Below, piece by piece: positions 1 to 9,672 of a DNA stretch of 64,000 nucleotides. The stretch comes from Pseudomonas synxantha (GTDB lineage Bacteria; Pseudomonadota; Gammaproteobacteria; Pseudomonadales; Pseudomonadaceae). The notes under the pieces were generated by a model. That model did not search any database. It saw nothing but the letters and a program-made list of their open reading frames with translations, and was not told the DNA's origin. The stretch is from contig NZ_LT629786.1 of assembly GCF_900105675.1 (NCBI RefSeq), forward strand, positions 2,914,001 through 2,978,000. The letters run 5' to 3'. Numbering within the stretch: position 1 is the first letter of the stretch; each line of letters opens with the position of its first letter. Position numbers and translations under genes: made by a program.

Positions 1-583
1 CCGGGCACACCCTGGGCAACGCGGTCAGTATCAACTCCAGGGCTTGAGTACCGCCTGTGGAAGTGCCAATGGCGACAATATTGTCGGTGGTACGCACCAT
101 CGCCTGGGTACCCCCGGGAACAATGACGTCGGCATTTACCCTAGCGGGAGCACGTTCACCGCACGCCACCATTCGTTTCATGTTGGCCTTGGCCGCAGCC
201 TTGACGGCCCCCGCCAACTCATCGGCGCTGTCGGTCAGGAACTGGCGCAAATTCAACTGCGGCTTGGTGACGATACTGACAGCCCCTGCCGCCAAGGCTT
301 GCATGGTGGTGGCCGCGCCCTTCTCGGTCAAGGTCGAGCAGATGACCACCGGCGTGGGGTGTTCGGCCATGAGTTTCTTGAGGAACGTAATGCCGTCCAT
401 GCGCGGCATTTCGACGTCCAGCACGATCACATCCGGCCATTGCTTGTTCATTTTATCCATGGCGAATACCGGGTCTGCCGCCGCGCCTATCACTTCAATG
501 GCGGGGTCTCGTCCCAGGGTCGCCGTCAATACCTGGCGGACCACGGCAGAGTCGTCAATGATCAGTACTTTGATAGGACTCAT
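1..583 (-). CDS. cheB: CheB1, chemotaxis protein-glutamate methylesterase (3' end outside window)
   Basis: Methylesterase/deamidase that removes methyl groups from MCP glutamates once phosphorylated by CheA. Only about the first 194 residues are visible. They comprise a receiver domain with acidic pocket IIDDS near residues 8-12 and phospho-acceptor D56 ([11 protein letters not shown]), then the start of the esterase domain with the catalytic-serine motif GTSTGG. The ATG overlaps the cheD stop codon (ATGA), which indicates translational coupling. It is the last visible gene of the left che operon and is closely similar to CheB2 at 13418-14497. Confidence 0.95.
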   Translation of the reverse strand, partial: MSPIKVLIIDDSAVVRQVLTATLGRDPAIEVIGAAADPVFAMDKMNKQWPDVIVLDVEMPRMDGITFLKKLMAEHPTPVVICSTLTEKGAATTMQALAAGAVSIVTKPQLNLRQFLTDSADELAGAVKAAAKANMKRMVACGERAPARVNADVIVPGGTQAMVRTTDNIVAIGTSTGGTQALELILTALPRVCP

Positions 584-1101
584 AGCGCACGCTCTCGTTG
601 AGGGCTGCTGAGGGGGCGCTGCAGCGCCAGGTAGTTGAGTTGAATATTGCCATTGGCCAGATCGAATACCACGGTGCGATACCCCACGCCTTCCACGTGC
701 CAATTCAGACACCGCAGGTGATGCATATCGAGCAGGCGCCTGGCTTGCTCGACATTGCGTTGCCCGACGTAGTGGTTGTCCGGGCGCACCAGCCCGGGAA
801 ACATATTCCCGCCGCCATACACATTGATCCTGAACTCCGTCGGCGGCACCTTGCTCGCGCGCATGGCATTGAGCAGCAGTTGCAGCGCTTGATTGCCATA
901 TCGACCGTCCAGAGGCTCGGCGCCCGTCGCAGCACGCTGGGGCAGCAGGTAATGACACATGCCGCCCAGCAAGCGCTGCGGATGCCAGAACACCAGGGCC
1001 ACGCAGGAGCCCAGCACGGTGCGCAGCCGAATCGCGCCGGTACCGAAAAACCACTCGCCAGGATTCAGGAACACCTCGCGCGAAGGTTGAGTGTCAGGCA
1101 T
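580..1101 (-). CDS. cheD: CheD1, chemoreceptor glutamine deamidase
   Basis: CheD deamidates specific MCP glutamines so that CheR can methylate them. The 173-residue length is normal. The catalytic set of the family is present: T28, C33 in LGSCVAL and H50 in GGMCHYL. The start overlaps the last 8 bases of cheR and the stop overlaps the cheB start, so the three genes are probably co-translated. No CheC partner is encoded nearby. It closely resembles CheD2 at 14460-14993. Confidence 0.93.
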   Translation of the reverse strand: MPDTQPSREVFLNPGEWFFGTGAIRLRTVLGSCVALVFWHPQRLLGGMCHYLLPQRAATGAEPLDGRYGNQALQLLLNAMRASKVPPTEFRINVYGGGNMFPGLVRPDNHYVGQRNVEQARRLLDMHHLRCLNWHVEGVGYRTVVFDLANGNIQLNYLALQRPLSSPQRERAL

Positions 1102-1897
1102 GTGGCCTCCGATAGATCGAAGGCTTGACCAGCTTCAGCTCGTCGGTCACGCCGTTGAGGCTTTCCGAGTGGCTGACCAGGAAATAGCCGCCAGGCTTGA
1201 GATGGCTGACCAGACGCTTGACGACCTGCACTTTGGTATCGCTGTCGAAATAGATCATCACGTTGCGCAGGAAGATCACGTCGAACATGCCGACTTTCGG
1301 CAGCGGATTGTTCAAATTGATCGCCTGGAAATCGATTTTCGCCGCGAGCGCCGGATCGACCATGAAGCAACCGTGGTTGGCACCGACGCCCTTGAGGCAA
1401 TATTTGTGCAGCAGCGCTTCGGGAATGCCGCGTATACCCTCGAGGGGGTAGCGCCCTTGGCGGGCTTTATCCAGCACACGGCTGCTGATGTCCGACGCCA
1501 TGATCTCCCAAGGCCGACCGGCCAGGTTGTCCGCCAGCACCATTGCCAGGGTGTAAGGTTCTTCACCGGTGGAGCAGGCGCCACTCCATACCCGCAGCGT
1601 TGCGTTGCCACGCAGTTCGGGCAGGGCCACGTCGCGCAGGAAGTCAAAATGCTTGGGTTCGCGGAAAAAATAGGTTTCGTTGGTGGTCAGCATGTCTACC
1701 GCCACCTGCAGTTCCGTGGCGTCCTTCATCAACACCTTGTAGTAAGCACCGTAGGTCGTGAGCTCGAACGCCTGCAGTCGCTTGGCAAGCCGTGCGCTGA
1801 CCAACTGTTTTTTCGCATCGGACAGGCTGATGCCGGCGATCTGATGGATAAGGCTGCGAAACTGCTGGAACTCGGCGTCGGAGAGAATCACGTTCAT
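1094..1897 (-). CDS. cheR: CheR1, MCP methyltransferase
   Basis: SAM-dependent methyltransferase that methylates receptor glutamates. At 267 residues it has the two-domain CheR layout: an N-terminal helical domain and a Rossmann domain with the SAM-binding motif VWSGACSTGEEPY. It also has the family motif NETYFFREPKHF and a late IFLRNVMIYFD segment. It lies 21 nt downstream of a cheW stop and overlaps cheD. Very similar to CheR2 of the second operon. Confidence 0.95.
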   Translation of the reverse strand: MNVILSDAEFQQFRSLIHQIAGISLSDAKKQLVSARLAKRLQAFELTTYGAYYKVLMKDATELQVAVDMLTTNETYFFREPKHFDFLRDVALPELRGNATLRVWSGACSTGEEPYTLAMVLADNLAGRPWEIMASDISSRVLDKARQGRYPLEGIRGIPEALLHKYCLKGVGANHGCFMVDPALAAKIDFQAINLNNPLPKVGMFDVIFLRNVMIYFDSDTKVQVVKRLVSHLKPGGYFLVSHSESLNGVTDELKLVKPSIYRRPHA

Positions 1898-1918
1898 AAG
1901 GGCATCCCAAAAGTTGAA

Positions 1919-2443
1919 TCAGGCGGTGGCAGGCAGCAAGGCTTCAAAGTCCGCCAGCCCATCGATCGGTTCCAGGGACAACACGCGACCGATATCCAGC
2001 AGCAGTACAAAACCGCTGTCCAATTTGCCGATGCCCAACAGGAAATCGGCCCTGACCTCGGTGCCGACACTCAGCGAAGGTTCGATATCCTGCTCGGCGA
2101 TTTCAAGCACCTCGCTGACTGCATCCACAATGATGCCCACCGGCTTGCGCACGCTACCGACCTGTACCTCCAGGATCACAAAGCAGGTTCTTGACGTCTG
2201 CAGCGTCCGTTCGCCGCGAAAGCGCACGCCCAGGTCCAGTATCGGCACCGCAGCGCCTCGCAGATTGATCACCCCGCGCAGGCTGGCAGGCAGCAACGGC
2301 ACGTGGGTAATCGGCCCATATTCGATGATCTCGCGCACGTTGAGCGTGCCGACCGCGAACATCTCACCCCCCAACTCGAAGGTGAGGTATTGGCTCGGGC
2401 CGGAGATCGCAGCACTGCCAGGACTTTGGATGGTTAATGCCAT
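1919..2443 (-). CDS. cheW: CheW1a, chemotaxis coupling protein
   Basis: CheW adaptor linking receptors to CheA. The protein has 174 residues. The fold markers are QYLTFELGGEMFAVGTLNVREIIEY at the N-terminus and the conserved RGVINLRG strand in the middle. It is the second of two consecutive cheW genes; the paralogous operon has only one. The two proteins are clearly related but far from identical, so they may couple different receptors or serve different layers of the array. Confidence 0.93.
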   Translation of the reverse strand: MALTIQSPGSAAISGPSQYLTFELGGEMFAVGTLNVREIIEYGPITHVPLLPASLRGVINLRGAAVPILDLGVRFRGERTLQTSRTCFVILEVQVGSVRKPVGIIVDAVSEVLEIAEQDIEPSLSVGTEVRADFLLGIGKLDSGFVLLLDIGRVLSLEPIDGLADFEALLPATA

Positions 2444-2498
2444 GATTCACCTCGGATCAATTGCTTTGCGCCCGCACCTGGGGGCACGGTCGTACACC

Positions 2499-3011
2499 TC
2501 AAGCGCGCATCAAGCCGGCGATCTCGTCGACGCACAGCACCTGCTCGATCTGCAGCAGCGTGACAAACGCTCCCCGCACCTTGGTCATCCCTCTGATGAA
2601 GTCGGTACGAATAAGGTTGCCGAAGGCCGGTGCAGGCTTGATATCGATATCGAGGATCTCGATCACCTCGCTGACCGAGTCCACCACCACCCCCAGCACC
2701 TGGGACTCGCCCTCCTTGGCCGCTTCAAGAATGACGATGCACGTGCGGCTGCCAAGGTCCGTCACGCCCTTGCCGAACCGGGCCTTGAGGTCCACCACCG
2801 GTACCACCGAGCCGCGCAGATTGATCACCCCGCGCAGGAACTCCGGCATCATCGGCACGCTCGTCACCTGGCTGTATTCGATTATTTCGCGAACGCTCAA
2901 CGTGTTGACCGCGTACATCTCCTGATCAGCCGAAAAGGTCAGGTACTGCAAGGGCTCGCTGCCTTGCGGCGCTGGGGCTGAAGTGCCAGGCACAACGGCT
3001 GAGGCACTCAT
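2499..3011 (-). CDS. cheW: CheW1b, second chemotaxis coupling protein
   Basis: A 170-residue CheW-domain adaptor with QYLTFSADQEMYAVNTL at the start and the RGVINLRGSVVPVVDL motif in the middle. It starts 3 nt after the stop of the upstream full-length MCP and precedes CheW1a. The N-terminal 20 residues are Ala/Pro-rich and probably disordered. Having two cheW genes is a difference from the otherwise collinear operon at 13418-22057. Confidence 0.93.
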   Translation of the reverse strand: MSASAVVPGTSAPAPQGSEPLQYLTFSADQEMYAVNTLSVREIIEYSQVTSVPMMPEFLRGVINLRGSVVPVVDLKARFGKGVTDLGSRTCIVILEAAKEGESQVLGVVVDSVSEVIEILDIDIKPAPAFGNLIRTDFIRGMTKVRGAFVTLLQIEQVLCVDEIAGLMRA

Positions 3012-3014
3012 GGG

Positions 3015-5432
3015 TCAACTCCCGAAGCGGACGAAACCGCTCTCCACTGCACGGCTGTCATGATCCGACAGCGACGCCGCACGCCCCAGACCCGACGTTG
3101 CAACAGTGCGCCCGACGCGCTTGCCCTGTACGGTGAAAAAGCCCATCAGTTCCTGCAACTGCTCGGCCTGGCCACTCATTTCCTCGGCAGTCGCGGCCAA
3201 CTCTTCGGAGGCCGACGCGTTTTGCTGAGTCAGTTGGCTCATTTGCGACATTGCGCTGTTGATTTGCTCGGAGCCGATCGATTGTTCTTCCGAGGCGGCC
3301 GCAATTTCCTGCACCAGGTCAGAGGTCTTGGCGATCGAAGGCACGATTTCATCCAGCAGGTTACCGGCCCGTTCGGCCAGGGCCACGCTGTTCTTGGCCA
3401 CTTCGCTGATTTCCTGCGCCGCGATCTGGCTGCGCTCGGCCAGTTTGCGCACCTCCGCGGCCACCACCGCGAAGCCTTTACCGTGCTCGCCGGCCCGTGC
3501 CGCTTCGATGGCCGCGTTAAGCGCCAACAGGTTGGTCTGGTAGGCGATGGAATCGACGATGCCGATTTTTTCCGCGATGGTCTTCATCGCCGCCACCGTA
3601 TCCTTCACGGCGCGACCGCCTTCGGACGCCTCTTTGTTAGCCTTGCCCGCCATACCATCGGTCACCTTGGCGTTTTCGGTGTTCTGGGCGATGGACGCTG
3701 ACATTTGCTCCATCGACGCCGAAGTCTGTTCCACCGACGCCGCCTGTTCGGACGCCGATTGCGCCATGCTCTGGGCAGTGGCGGAGATTTCCTCGGAGGC
3801 ACTGGACAGCGAGTCGGCCGACCCGCGCACTTCGCCGATGATTTCCGAGAGTTTTTCCACGGTGCCGTTGACCGAGTTTTTCAGCTCCAGGAACTTGCCT
3901 TGATAGTCGCCGACGATGGTCCGGGTCAGATCGCCACTGGAGATCGACGCCAGGACGTCCATGGCTTCGGTGATCGGCACGATGATCGCATCCAGCGACC
4001 CGTTGATCCCCAGGATGATGCGGCGGAAATCGCCCTGATGGCGAGAGGCATCCGGCCGGGTATCGAGTTTGCCGATCATCGCGCTGTCGCTGATCTGGCG
4101 CGTGTCGTCGACCAGGGCCAGGATGTTGGCGCGCAACTGCTCAATGTTCTCGTTGATAAAGGCTTTTTTGCCCGGGAATTGCTCCAGAGGCGCGGCCAGA
4201 TCGCCTTCGCCGAACGCGCGAATGCAGGCCATGGCCTTTTTCTTCACACTGATATGGCCGCTGACCATGTCATTGATGCCCTGGCCGATTTCACGGTACG
4301 AACCGCTAAAGCGCTCGACATCGATCATGACGTCAATGTCACCTTTCTCGTGCTCGCTGGACATGTGCTGCATTTCATTGATCAGCGCCAGGATATTGCT
4401 ACGCAGCAGCTCAATATTTTCATTGATGAAGGCTTTCTTGCCGGGGAACTGTTCCAACTGCGCCGATAGATCACCTTCACCAAAGGCACGAATGCACGCC
4501 ATGGCTTTTTTCTTCACCGCGATATGGCCGTTGACCATGTCGTTGATGCCTTGGGCCATTGAACGGTAGCTTGCGTGAAAGCGGCTGGCATCGATCTGTG
4601 CGTCGATTTCGCCCTTGTCGTGCTCGCTGGACATGGTGTTTATCTGCGCGACCAGCGCCTGCAGGTTCGAGCCCAACTGTTGCATGCAAGCCATCAGGCT
4701 CGTGGTGTCACCGGCCTTGAGGGGGGCTTTTGCCTCCAGCTCGCCGGCTGACAAGCGCGCAGCAAAGGCGCGGACGCTCGCAGGTTCACCGCCCAGCTGG
4801 CGCATGAGATTGCGTGCCAGCAGTACGCCCATCAGTCCAGTGACCAGCAATGTGAGCGCGCCGATCAGCAGGATGATGTAGCGGGCATTCTGCTCAGTGC
4901 TGGTGGCCAGCAGCTGTGCCTTGCGCCCCAGCTCCAGGTTGTATTGGCGCACATCGGCGATTGCCGTCTGGGTCGCTGTTTGCAGAGGCTGGCTCGCTTC
5001 AAGCAACGTGCGAGCGCCGGCGATATCGCCTGTTTCAACCAGTTTGTCGAATCGCCCCTGCAAGGTTGCAAACTCGTCAAACCGGGTGCGCAACTGGCTC
5101 AACAACGCCGCATCATGCGCGTCGATAGCCAGTTGGGTGCGGTAACGCTCCAAGGCGTTGTCGATAATGCCCGAATGCTGCGCTATCAGTGCGGCGTACG
5201 GCGCAACCGTGCTCTTGCCCGACTCATTCAGGTGCTCCCATTGCAAGGCGTGCAGGCTGGCGAAAGCCTCGGCGGCGCGATCGATCTCAAGCAGGCTGGG
5301 TACCGTGTTGACACTGGCAAAACTGGCGCTGGAATTGACTTCACTGGTCAGATAGAAACTGGTGCCACCCAACACGACGACGCCCAGCATTGCCGTGAAA
5401 ATCAACAGCGTAATATTTTTGATAACGGTCAT
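3015..5432 (-). CDS. Methyl-accepting chemotaxis protein with tandem HAMP-type repeats (MCP1)
   Basis: Membrane chemoreceptor of 805 residues. It has TM1 at about 7-28, a helical periplasmic sensor at about 30-183, and TM2 at about 184-206. HAMP-like modules follow, including two near-identical 90-residue repeats from about 268 to 450. A cytoplasmic signalling hairpin comes next, with tip sequence [20 protein letters not shown]. The ATG at 5432 was preferred over an in-frame start 75 nt upstream because AGGAG lies about 9 nt before it. The C-terminus ends GFVRFGS, close to a CheR-tethering pentapeptide. The ligand is unknown. Confidence 0.92.
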   Translation of the reverse strand: MTVIKNITLLIFTAMLGVVVLGGTSFYLTSEVNSSASFASVNTVPSLLEIDRAAEAFASLHALQWEHLNESGKSTVAPYAALIAQHSGIIDNALERYRTQLAIDAHDAALLSQLRTRFDEFATLQGRFDKLVETGDIAGARTLLEASQPLQTATQTAIADVRQYNLELGRKAQLLATSTEQNARYIILLIGALTLLVTGLMGVLLARNLMRQLGGEPASVRAFAARLSAGELEAKAPLKAGDTTSLMACMQQLGSNLQALVAQINTMSSEHDKGEIDAQIDASRFHASYRSMAQGINDMVNGHIAVKKKAMACIRAFGEGDLSAQLEQFPGKKAFINENIELLRSNILALINEMQHMSSEHEKGDIDVMIDVERFSGSYREIGQGINDMVSGHISVKKKAMACIRAFGEGDLAAPLEQFPGKKAFINENIEQLRANILALVDDTRQISDSAMIGKLDTRPDASRHQGDFRRIILGINGSLDAIIVPITEAMDVLASISSGDLTRTIVGDYQGKFLELKNSVNGTVEKLSEIIGEVRGSADSLSSASEEISATAQSMAQSASEQAASVEQTSASMEQMSASIAQNTENAKVTDGMAGKANKEASEGGRAVKDTVAAMKTIAEKIGIVDSIAYQTNLLALNAAIEAARAGEHGKGFAVVAAEVRKLAERSQIAAQEISEVAKNSVALAERAGNLLDEIVPSIAKTSDLVQEIAAASEEQSIGSEQINSAMSQMSQLTQQNASASEELAATAEEMSGQAEQLQELMGFFTVQGKRVGRTVATSGLGRAASLSDHDSRAVESGFVRFGS
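4091..4632 (-). repeat. 270-bp tandem duplication inside MCP1 (HAMP-type module)
   Basis: Two successive copies of a 270-bp (90-codon) unit in frame. The motif for SSEH...KG recurs at about 4632 and 4362, and the motif [16 protein letters not shown] occurs in both copies. The copies are nearly identical in the central part and diverge at the edges, so this is an old but conserved intragenic duplication that extends the cytoplasmic stalk. Confidence 0.9.
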
Positions 5433-5454
5433 GGCGAGGAACTCCTGATGACGC

Positions 5455-7587
5455 TTATTGGATCGATAAAGGACGTGGGGTCGAACGGTTGGTGGCTTCC
5501 TTGGCAACGAGTCCTAACAGATTGGGAATATCCAGGATCAGGGCCACGGCCCCGCTCCCGAGAATGGTGAAACCACCCAATCCCTGGGCTTCTCCGAAGA
5601 CTTTGCCCAAGGGCTTGATCACGGTTTGAAACTCACCCTGCAAGCGATCGACCACCAGGCCGGCACGTAAGCCGGCGTAGTGCACGACAACGACGTTTTC
5701 GCGGATGCCGCCCGGCTCTTGCACGGCAAACATGTCGCGCAGCCGCAAGATCGGCAGCACATCGCCGCGCAGGTCCAGGAAGCCGGATTCAGCCCCCTGC
5801 CCAGGCGCCAACTCGATGCACTCCTCCACCATGTTCAGCGGGATGACGTAAGAGGCTTTGCCCACACCGATCAGAAAGCCATCGATGATCGCCAGGGTCA
5901 GCGGCAAACGAATGCGTACCGTGGTGCCCTGCCCCTCCTCGCTCTCAAGGCTCACGCTGCCGCGTAATGCGGTGATATTGCGCTTGACCACGTCCATGCC
6001 AACGCCGCGGCCGGACAGGTTGCTGACCTGGTCGGCGGTGGAGAAGCCTGGTTCGAAGATCAGGTTCAGGATGTCTTTGTCGGCCGGTACCTGACCGTCC
6101 CCGACCAGGCCGCGCTCGCGAGCCTTGGCGAGGATCTTGTGCTTTGCCAGGCCGCCGCCGTCGTCCGACACCTCGATCACGATGCTGCCGGATTCATGGT
6201 AGGCATTCAGGCGTACGGTGCCCTGGGCCGGCTTGCCCCGTTGCAGGCGAGTCGACACCGCCTCGATGCCATGGTCCATGGCATTGCGCACCAGGTGCGT
6301 CAACGGGTCGCCAATGCGCTCGACGACCGTCTTGTCCAGTTCGGTTTCGCCACCGCCGATGCGCAGCACGATGTCCTTGCCCAACTCTTTGGACACATCC
6401 CGGACCACGCGCTGGAAGCGGGTGAAGGTCGCGCCGATCTGCACCATGCGCAAGGTCAGAGCCGAATCACGCACCTCCTCTACCAGCCGCGACAACAGGC
6501 TGGTCGCCTCGATCATCTCGCCAATCCCACTGTGCACCGCCACCAGGTTGGCGCCGGCACCGGCGATGATCAGCTCACCGACTAGATTGATCAGTTGGTC
6601 CAATTTGGCGGCATCGACCCGAATCAGGTTGCCTTCGTTGTTGGCCGCGCCTTTGCTGGCCTTGGGCGGCGAATCCTGCGCGACTTCAGGCGCGGCAGGC
6701 GCATCGGCAGGCGTTGGCGAGCCTTCTTGGATAACGAGCGCGGCCTGAGCCTCAGTCAAAGTGCCGCAGCGAACCAACAGCTCCAGCAACACCGCATTGT
6801 CTTCCGGCAGCGCGTCGATGTGCGTGAGATACGCCTGGATCTCGGCCTGGGGCGCCAGGATCAGCACCAGGGCGTCATCGCGGACAAAATCGAAGGCGCC
6901 GTCGATGACTTCCCGCGTGGCGTCGCTGACCAGCGCCAGTTCAAAGCCCAGGTAGTTGGTTTCCGGGTCCATCGACAGCAGAGGCGGCAATGCGTCGAAC
7001 AGCGTGACGGTATGCGCCAAGTGCCCCAGGGTGCTCAGGTAACGCAGGAACGCCAGGGGGTCCATGCCATTGCGAAACATATCCGCACCAAAGCGCACGG
7101 AGAGATGCCAGTGACCAGGCCCTTCGGCAGCCATCGGCGGCTGGTCTTGAGCAACCGATTCAGGCAGCGCGACAGGCGCTTGCAGATACATCGACAGGCG
7201 CTCAGCCAAGCGCTGGCCCTGAACCCGCAACGGTTCACCCAGGCGCTCAAGGTCGCCATCCTCGGCCAGCAGGTCGATCAGTTGGCCAATATGGTCACGG
7301 GCGTCGAGAAACAACGCGCTCAAGGCCTCGTCCACCTTCACTTCCAGGCTGCGTACGCGATCCAGGACGCTCTCGGCGACATGGGTGAACTCAACGATTG
7401 GCATCAGGCCGAACAGGCCGGCCGACCCCTTGATAGTGTGGGCCACGCGAAACAGGCCGTTGATGGTGTCCAGGTCCTGCGGCGACTGCTCGATCTGCAG
7501 CAGCGCATCTTCCATTTGCAATAGAAGCTCGCGACTCTCGGCAATGAACGTTTGCAGCACGTCATCCATGTTCATGGGCTGGGCCAT
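5455..7587 (-). CDS. cheA: CheA1, chemotaxis histidine kinase
   Basis: Sensor kinase of 710 residues that phosphorylates CheY and CheB. It has an N-terminal Hpt domain with phospho-acceptor H50 in AHTIKGSAG and a linker domain containing [16 protein letters not shown] dimerisation segment (LINLVGELI), the HATPase with [12 protein letters not shown] and [13 protein letters not shown], and a C-terminal CheW-like domain follow. The ATG at 7587 follows GGAG by 9 nt and lies 5 nt after the STAS gene stop. The longer frame upstream overlaps the STAS gene and was not used. Confidence 0.94.
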   Translation of the reverse strand: MAQPMNMDDVLQTFIAESRELLLQMEDALLQIEQSPQDLDTINGLFRVAHTIKGSAGLFGLMPIVEFTHVAESVLDRVRSLEVKVDEALSALFLDARDHIGQLIDLLAEDGDLERLGEPLRVQGQRLAERLSMYLQAPVALPESVAQDQPPMAAEGPGHWHLSVRFGADMFRNGMDPLAFLRYLSTLGHLAHTVTLFDALPPLLSMDPETNYLGFELALVSDATREVIDGAFDFVRDDALVLILAPQAEIQAYLTHIDALPEDNAVLLELLVRCGTLTEAQAALVIQEGSPTPADAPAAPEVAQDSPPKASKGAANNEGNLIRVDAAKLDQLINLVGELIIAGAGANLVAVHSGIGEMIEATSLLSRLVEEVRDSALTLRMVQIGATFTRFQRVVRDVSKELGKDIVLRIGGGETELDKTVVERIGDPLTHLVRNAMDHGIEAVSTRLQRGKPAQGTVRLNAYHESGSIVIEVSDDGGGLAKHKILAKARERGLVGDGQVPADKDILNLIFEPGFSTADQVSNLSGRGVGMDVVKRNITALRGSVSLESEEGQGTTVRIRLPLTLAIIDGFLIGVGKASYVIPLNMVEECIELAPGQGAESGFLDLRGDVLPILRLRDMFAVQEPGGIRENVVVVHYAGLRAGLVVDRLQGEFQTVIKPLGKVFGEAQGLGGFTILGSGAVALILDIPNLLGLVAKEATNRSTPRPLSIQ

Positions 7588-7591
7588 AGGG

Positions 7592-7909
7592 TCACGCTCC
7601 AACCGATACAGTGAAAGAGGGGTTGGCGAAGTAGTCGTCAAGGCCACTGAGCCGCAGGGCTTCGAGTACCGTCGCACTGGGGTTGCTCAGCACCAGCTGC
7701 GTGCCGTCCTTGAACGATTCGCGCTTGATCAGAATCAACAGTTGCAAACCGGCGCTGTCCAGTTCGTCGACATTGGACAGGTCCAGCTCGACCTCATGGG
7801 CCAAGGGAAACAACGACAACAACACGTCTTTTTGCTCGCTGGCCGTGTAGATCGTCAGGGGGCCTTCCATGACCTGGATTCGACGCAGCATCGGCACGGT
7901 GCTTTTCAT
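7592..7909 (-). CDS. STAS-domain protein (anti-sigma-factor-antagonist type) of che operon 1
   Basis: A 105-residue single-domain STAS protein. The loop that is phosphorylated in SpoIIAA-like proteins reads LDSAGLQLL and keeps the Ser (S52). It is placed between cheY and cheA with an AGGAGG ribosome site just upstream of ATG. STAS proteins bind kinase or partner-switch proteins; here the partner is likely the adjacent CheA or CheY, but this is inferred from position only. The paralogue at 20153-20440 has Gly at the equivalent residue. Confidence 0.85.
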   Translation of the reverse strand: MKSTVPMLRRIQVMEGPLTIYTASEQKDVLLSLFPLAHEVELDLSNVDELDSAGLQLLILIKRESFKDGTQLVLSNPSATVLEALRLSGLDDYFANPSFTVSVGA

Positions 7910-7942
7910 GCAAACCTCCTGGCCAGCGCTCGCTGGTCATCG

Positions 7943-8311
7943 CTATGGCAGGATCAACTTGGAGACGGCGGTGAGCATTTGCGCAGGCTGGAAAGGCTTG
8001 ACCATCCACGCCTTGGCGCCGCTGGCCTGGCCTTGCTGTTTCATCGCATCACTGGCCTCGGTCGTCAGCATGATGACCGGGGTGAACTTGTAGGCCGGCA
8101 ACAGCTTGGCGGCCTTGACGAAGCTCAAGCCGTCCATGTTGGGCATGTTCACGTCACTGACAATCAAGTGGATTTTGCGACCGTCCAGCTTGCTCAACGC
8201 ATCACGTCCATCACAGCCTTCGATCACGTCGTAACCCGCCCCCTTGAGGGTGATGCTCACCACCTGCCGGATGGAGGCCGAGTCGTCGACGATCAGAATG
8301 GTTTTGCTCAT
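7943..8311 (-). CDS. cheY: CheY1, chemotaxis response regulator
   Basis: Single receiver domain of 122 residues. The acidic pair is DD (9-10), the phospho-acceptor is D53 in VSDVNMPNMDG, the Thr is in MLTTEA and the Lys in VKPFQP. It lacks an output domain, so it acts by binding a motor or other target. The start at 8311 follows the short MCP-like gene by 13 nt. It is the presumed substrate of CheA1 and of any phosphatase activity in the neighbouring MCP-like protein. Confidence 0.93.
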   Translation of the reverse strand: MSKTILIVDDSASIRQVVSITLKGAGYDVIEGCDGRDALSKLDGRKIHLIVSDVNMPNMDGLSFVKAAKLLPAYKFTPVIMLTTEASDAMKQQGQASGAKAWMVKPFQPAQMLTAVSKLILP

Positions 8312-8324
8312 CGGAAAAACTCCT

Positions 8325-9509
8325 CTAGAAAAAGGTGATTTCGCTGGCTTGCGCCTTGGCGTGCACTTTGCCGCCGTGAATGGCGTGCTGCTCCGGCATG
8401 GTGTAGCCCGTTGCAAGCGCCTGCAGCCACTGGTCACCGCGCATCGGCATCAAAGCGCCACCGCTGAGGCTCGCCGCCTGGCGCTCGCCTAACTGTTGCT
8501 GCAACTTGCTCAGGTCGCCGGTAATCAGCGTCAACATCTGGCTGACGCGATCCTGGAACTGCAGGGCGACCAGCACCTGGGCAATTTCGCCGGCGACGTT
8601 GGCGTTCTGTTGCTGCAGGTCATGGCTGTTGCCCACGATGCTTTGGGCGGTGCCGCGAAAATGTTCGATGACCTGCGATACCACACGCTCCGAATCCGCG
8701 AGGGTCAGGGTGTCTTGTTCGGCGTGGTGACGGGACATTTGCACCGTACGGGCAATGGCCGCGTTGACGGTGTTGACGGTTTCACTGATCTTGCGCCCGG
8801 TCTCGCCGGACATGCTCGAGAGTTTGCGCACTTCATCGGCCACTACCGCGAAACCTCGCCCGGCCTCGCCGGCACGCGCTGCTTCGATGGCAGCGTTGAG
8901 CGCCAGCAGGTTGGTTTGACTGGCAATGTCTCCGACAAACTTGGCCATCTGCTGCAGCTGCTCAGTGAACCCGGATAGTTGCAGGACTTCCTTGAGTTCG
9001 TTCTCTTTATTGGACAGCGCAGCACGCAGCGCTACCACGATGGAGTTGAGGTCACGCTGGCCAACCTCCAGCAAGTCGACCAGTTGCAGGGAAGCGTCTT
9101 GCGCCCCCTGGCTGGACACGCTGTGGCTGATGTCTGATGACAGCGTACTGAAGCGTTCGCTGAGCTTGAGGATCGAGGTTTCGCTGATCTCACGCGCCGC
9201 TTCGATCTGCCTGGACCAGATGGGCAAGACGTGGACGCAGACGTCTGCCAGGCCGTTATCGACAGCTACCACCGTCGCGGCAATTGCCGGATGGTCAAGC
9301 TGCTGGCACAGGCGTTTGCAGTGTGCCTGGTGACGCCGGTGCGCCAGGCAACCCAAGCCTGTGCACAGCGCCAACAGCGCAACTCCCGCTATCAAGGCCC
9401 AGGCACTGAAACCACCGCTGTAGGCGAGCGCACTGCCGCCAAGCAGGCCGGCAATGATCACCGGAACCAGGGTCAAGGCAACTGAAGGGGTTGGGATCTG
9501 TTCACTCAC
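8325..9509 (-). CDS. Short MCP-like protein with CheZ-like DxxxQ motif, operon 1
   Basis: First gene of che operon 1, 394 residues, starting at GTG with GGGAG 8 nt upstream. It has two N-terminal membrane segments (about 10-56), no HAMP domain and no sizable periplasmic domain. A receptor signalling tip [20 protein letters not shown] follows. After the hairpin it has QFQDRVSQ at about 317-324 and ends in SEITFF. In CheZ the CheY-P phosphatase residues are D and Q in QDLTGQ, and CheZ's C-terminal peptide binds CheY. A CheZ-like role is therefore inferred; simple receptor function is the alternative. Confidence 0.8.
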   Translation of the reverse strand: MSEQIPTPSVALTLVPVIIAGLLGGSALAYSGGFSAWALIAGVALLALCTGLGCLAHRRHQAHCKRLCQQLDHPAIAATVVAVDNGLADVCVHVLPIWSRQIEAAREISETSILKLSERFSTLSSDISHSVSSQGAQDASLQLVDLLEVGQRDLNSIVVALRAALSNKENELKEVLQLSGFTEQLQQMAKFVGDIASQTNLLALNAAIEAARAGEAGRGFAVVADEVRKLSSMSGETGRKISETVNTVNAAIARTVQMSRHHAEQDTLTLADSERVVSQVIEHFRGTAQSIVGNSHDLQQQNANVAGEIAQVLVALQFQDRVSQMLTLITGDLSKLQQQLGERQAASLSGGALMPMRGDQWLQALATGYTMPEQHAIHGGKVHAKAQASEITFF

Positions 9510-9608
9510 GGTGTGTCTCCCAGTCGAAGCCTGTCATCGCCGGTGAATCGGCAGTTCGACGGCCTGGGAGCAATAATGGCCCTATGATGGCAACACAACC
9601 ATCAGAGC

Positions 9609-9630
9609 ATCCCTATTCTGGGGTAGGGAT
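9609..9630. promoter_or_regulatory. Perfect inverted repeat upstream of che operon 1
   Basis: ATCCCTA and TAGGGAT flank an 8-nt spacer, about 100 nt upstream of the GTG of the first che gene. On the minus strand the segment TACCCCAGAATAGGGA fits a 7-2-7 NarL-type heptamer pair with two mismatches. The gene immediately upstream encodes a NarL/LuxR-type regulator, so an operator is plausible. A further ATCCCTA half site lies at 9652-9658. Confidence 0.5.
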
Positions 9631-9672
9631 AACGGGAAACCGGTTAGGAAAATCCCTACATGAGCGCACGGA

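Noticed and set aside
7588..7677. 30-codon N-terminal extension of CheA1
   Set aside because: It overlaps the STAS gene. The ATG at 7587 has a proper ribosome site and begins the Hpt domain normally.
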